NCBI GenBank assembly: GCA_003225295.1
Contig: QHYZ01000123.1
Location: 1 to 36,951, forward strand
Source: Acidobacteriota bacterium
GTDB taxonomy: Bacteria > Acidobacteriota > Terriglobia > Acidiferrales > UBA7541
DNA length: 36,951 nt
Reading direction: 5' to 3'
Under the pieces are notes generated by a model, which did no database searches, was not told where the DNA came from, and saw only the letters and a program-made list of their open reading frames with translations. A program made the translations under genes and the position numbers. Numbering within the stretch: position 1 is the stretch's first letter; every line of letters starts with the position of its first letter. Below, piece after piece: positions 35,850-36,951 of this stretch.

Positions 35850-36200
35850 ATCGGGAGGCGCAAGCCATTCGGCGCTGAATCATCCGAAGATCTGCACGAT
35901 TTATGACGTGGGCGAGGCGGATGGGAAGGCGTTCATCGCCATGGAGTTTCTGGACGGAGCACCGCTGAAGCATTTGATTAACGGCCAGCCGATGGAGCTG
36001 GAGCGGCAGCTGGACCTGTGGATTGAGGTGACCGAGGGACTGGACGCCGCGCATGCGGAAGGCATCGTGCACCGCGACATCAAGCCGGCGAACATTTTCG
36101 TGACCAAGAAGAATCGCGCGAAGATTTTGGATTTTGGGCTGGCGAAGGTGAGCACGGCGAAGGCGATCAGCGGCAGCGGTGGCGACAGTGCGATTGTGCC
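35850..36200 (+). pseudogene. Ser/Thr protein kinase, central fragment
   Basis: REAQAI, then one frame over [58 protein letters not shown] and [11 protein letters not shown]: helix C to the activation segment of a bacterial PknB-like kinase, with the HRD and DFG motifs. The Gly-rich loop and catalytic Lys are missing upstream, and the C-lobe is missing downstream. One base is deleted near 35868. Homology stops at about 36190, where a different protein fragment begins. Confidence 0.85.
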
Positions 36201-36205
36201 TCCCG

Positions 36206-36382
36206 AAAATTCGGAAGCACGCCATTCTGTTTGCGGCGACACTACTCTGCGCCCGGAAGCTGATGCCGATGATGGAGGACAATCCAGACACCAGCAAAGA
36301 GCTTCTGACTGAACACTACCGGTGGCACGCAATCGAGCAGGCGCATCGTGTGCTCAAAATGATCGACAAGCGTTGGCTGCGG
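36206..36382 (+). pseudogene. Small conserved protein fragment
   Basis: The sequence [20 protein letters not shown], then [20 protein letters not shown] and KMIDKRW resembles a recurring 60-70 residue acidobacterial protein of unknown function (pattern [15 protein letters not shown] ... AIExAxxILxxIDxRWP). It is fused to the kinase remnant on its left and lacks its own start. After IDKRW the resemblance ends. Family recognition is from memory. Confidence 0.45.
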
Positions 36383-36592
36383 AGACGGTCAGCGAGCCGC
36401 AGCTTTTCGTCGCAGATAGTAATGATCCATCAGGGTCACTGCGCCGAATCCCCACATTCGGCCATGGAGGGTTACAAGCTCTCGCCGTGGCTACAACCAT
36501 TCTTTACGCTCTTGGGCTGGTCACCATTGCCCTCCTCGTGCGGAGTCCAATAGCCATACTGTAGTCAAAAGCGGTGATAGCTGTTTGAAGTT
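36383..36592. other. Unassigned sequence before the tRNA remnant
   Basis: A plus-strand frame here encodes a hydrophobic stretch (LQALAVATTILYALGLVTIA) ending at 36564, possibly the tail of a lost membrane protein. No start or family is recognisable. Confidence 0.3.
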
Positions 36593-36642
36593 TGGTGGAC
36601 GAGAGGGGATTCGAACCCCCGGCCTCCTCGTTGCGAACGGGG
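36593..36642 (-). pseudogene. 3' half of a tRNA-Ala (anticodon CGC)
   Basis: On the minus strand: anticodon loop TTCGCAA, 3' anticodon strand, T-arm GGGGG-TTCGAAT-CCCCT, acceptor strand CTCGTCC, discriminator A and encoded CCA. U at position 70 fits the G3:U70 identity of tRNA-Ala. The 5' acceptor strand and D-arm do not fold from the bases at 36643-36670 (no GGGCGAG-like strand, no AGCTCA...GAGC D-arm). It is therefore a partial tRNA, as left by integrase recombination at a tRNA 3' end. Confidence 0.7.
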
Positions 36643-36951
36643 AATCACTAAAGCTAAGACGCGTCGCCACAATCAGTTAGCTTTTTGAAAAGGCCGTGAA
36701 TCGCCCAACTCGCCCAACCAAATCATAGAGCTTCTTCACTAGCCGTCAGCTCATCTCCAATACCTCCACCTTCTTGGGAAGGGAGACCCAGCATTTCCAT
36801 TGGGTTCGAATCCGACGGGACTTGGACTGAAGGACTGAAATTACCACGGGCGTTGCAATGTAACTCACAGCCCGTTGACGGCAAGAAACGGAAATTCAGG
36901 ACAACCAAACAATACGGCTTGTTTCAACCTTCCAACCCGCGTCATTTTTCG
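36643..36951. other. Terminal stretch with no gene supported
   Basis: Bases after the tRNA remnant hold no recognisable gene. The repeated phrase CGCCCAACTCGCCCAACC occurs once at about 36702-36719. If the tRNA half is an attachment site, this is either the start of the island or its outer flank. Confidence 0.4.

Noticed and set aside
36593-36670. A complete tRNA gene on the minus strand
   Set aside because: The T-arm, acceptor 3' strand and CCA are good, but no matching 5' acceptor strand or D-arm exists, so only the 3' half is claimed.

Overview
The window looks like an accessory, decaying stretch of an Acidobacteriota chromosome (Terriglobia-like). This is inferred from gene content: an Oar-like TonB-dependent receptor with a carboxypeptidase-regulatory domain, a winged-helix/TPR regulator with a membrane segment, ADOP-type FtsX permease pieces, a pro-kumamolisin (S53) peptidase with Ig-like repeats, and DUF1326 and DUF362 proteins. 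No rRNA or housekeeping marker is present, so the taxon is a guess from style.

Left part (1-8.8 kb). A permease tail and a ribbon-helix-helix/UPF0175 protein lead into a compact GntR-ATPase-permease operon on the minus strand. Next comes a rearranged locus: a divergent aldo/keto reductase and AraC-type regulator pair. A 260-bp piece of the AraC pseudogene is duplicated and sits inside the reductase, truncating it. A CadC-like winged-helix/TPR regulator with a premature in-frame TGA follows.

Central part (9-23.7 kb). This is the most intact functional section. (i) Three plus-strand exported proteins: an unknown secreted protein, a cytochrome c with two CxxCH motifs, and a DUF1326 protein. (ii) A plus-strand operon of a 1063-residue outer-membrane receptor, an exported amidohydrolase of the deacetylase type, and a Tat-signal SelA-like PLP enzyme broken by two one-base shifts. 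It reads as a dedicated uptake-and-deacylation/ammonia-lyase route for an N-acylated amino compound. (iii) A minus-strand operon of a Tat-signal DUF362 protein, a PQQ-like propeller, an ApbE flavin transferase and a secreted protein of unknown function.

Right part (24-37 kb). This is a graveyard of mobile and broken genes: FUSC and ADOP permease remnants, an IS transposase remnant next to a perfect 16-bp-arm palindrome, a zeta-toxin-like remnant, and a vapBC-type toxin-antitoxin pair lying between two directly repeated IS integrase remnants. Then comes an IS200-type element whose tnpA is interrupted by a complete-looking group II intron with its own reverse transcriptase. A truncated IS630-type transposase, a very large sedolisin/Ig-repeat protein split by one frameshift, a protein kinase remnant and the 3' half of a tRNA-Ala follow. 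Almost all frameshifts in the window are apparent single-base deletions, so real decay and sequencing error must be separated before the pseudogene calls are trusted.
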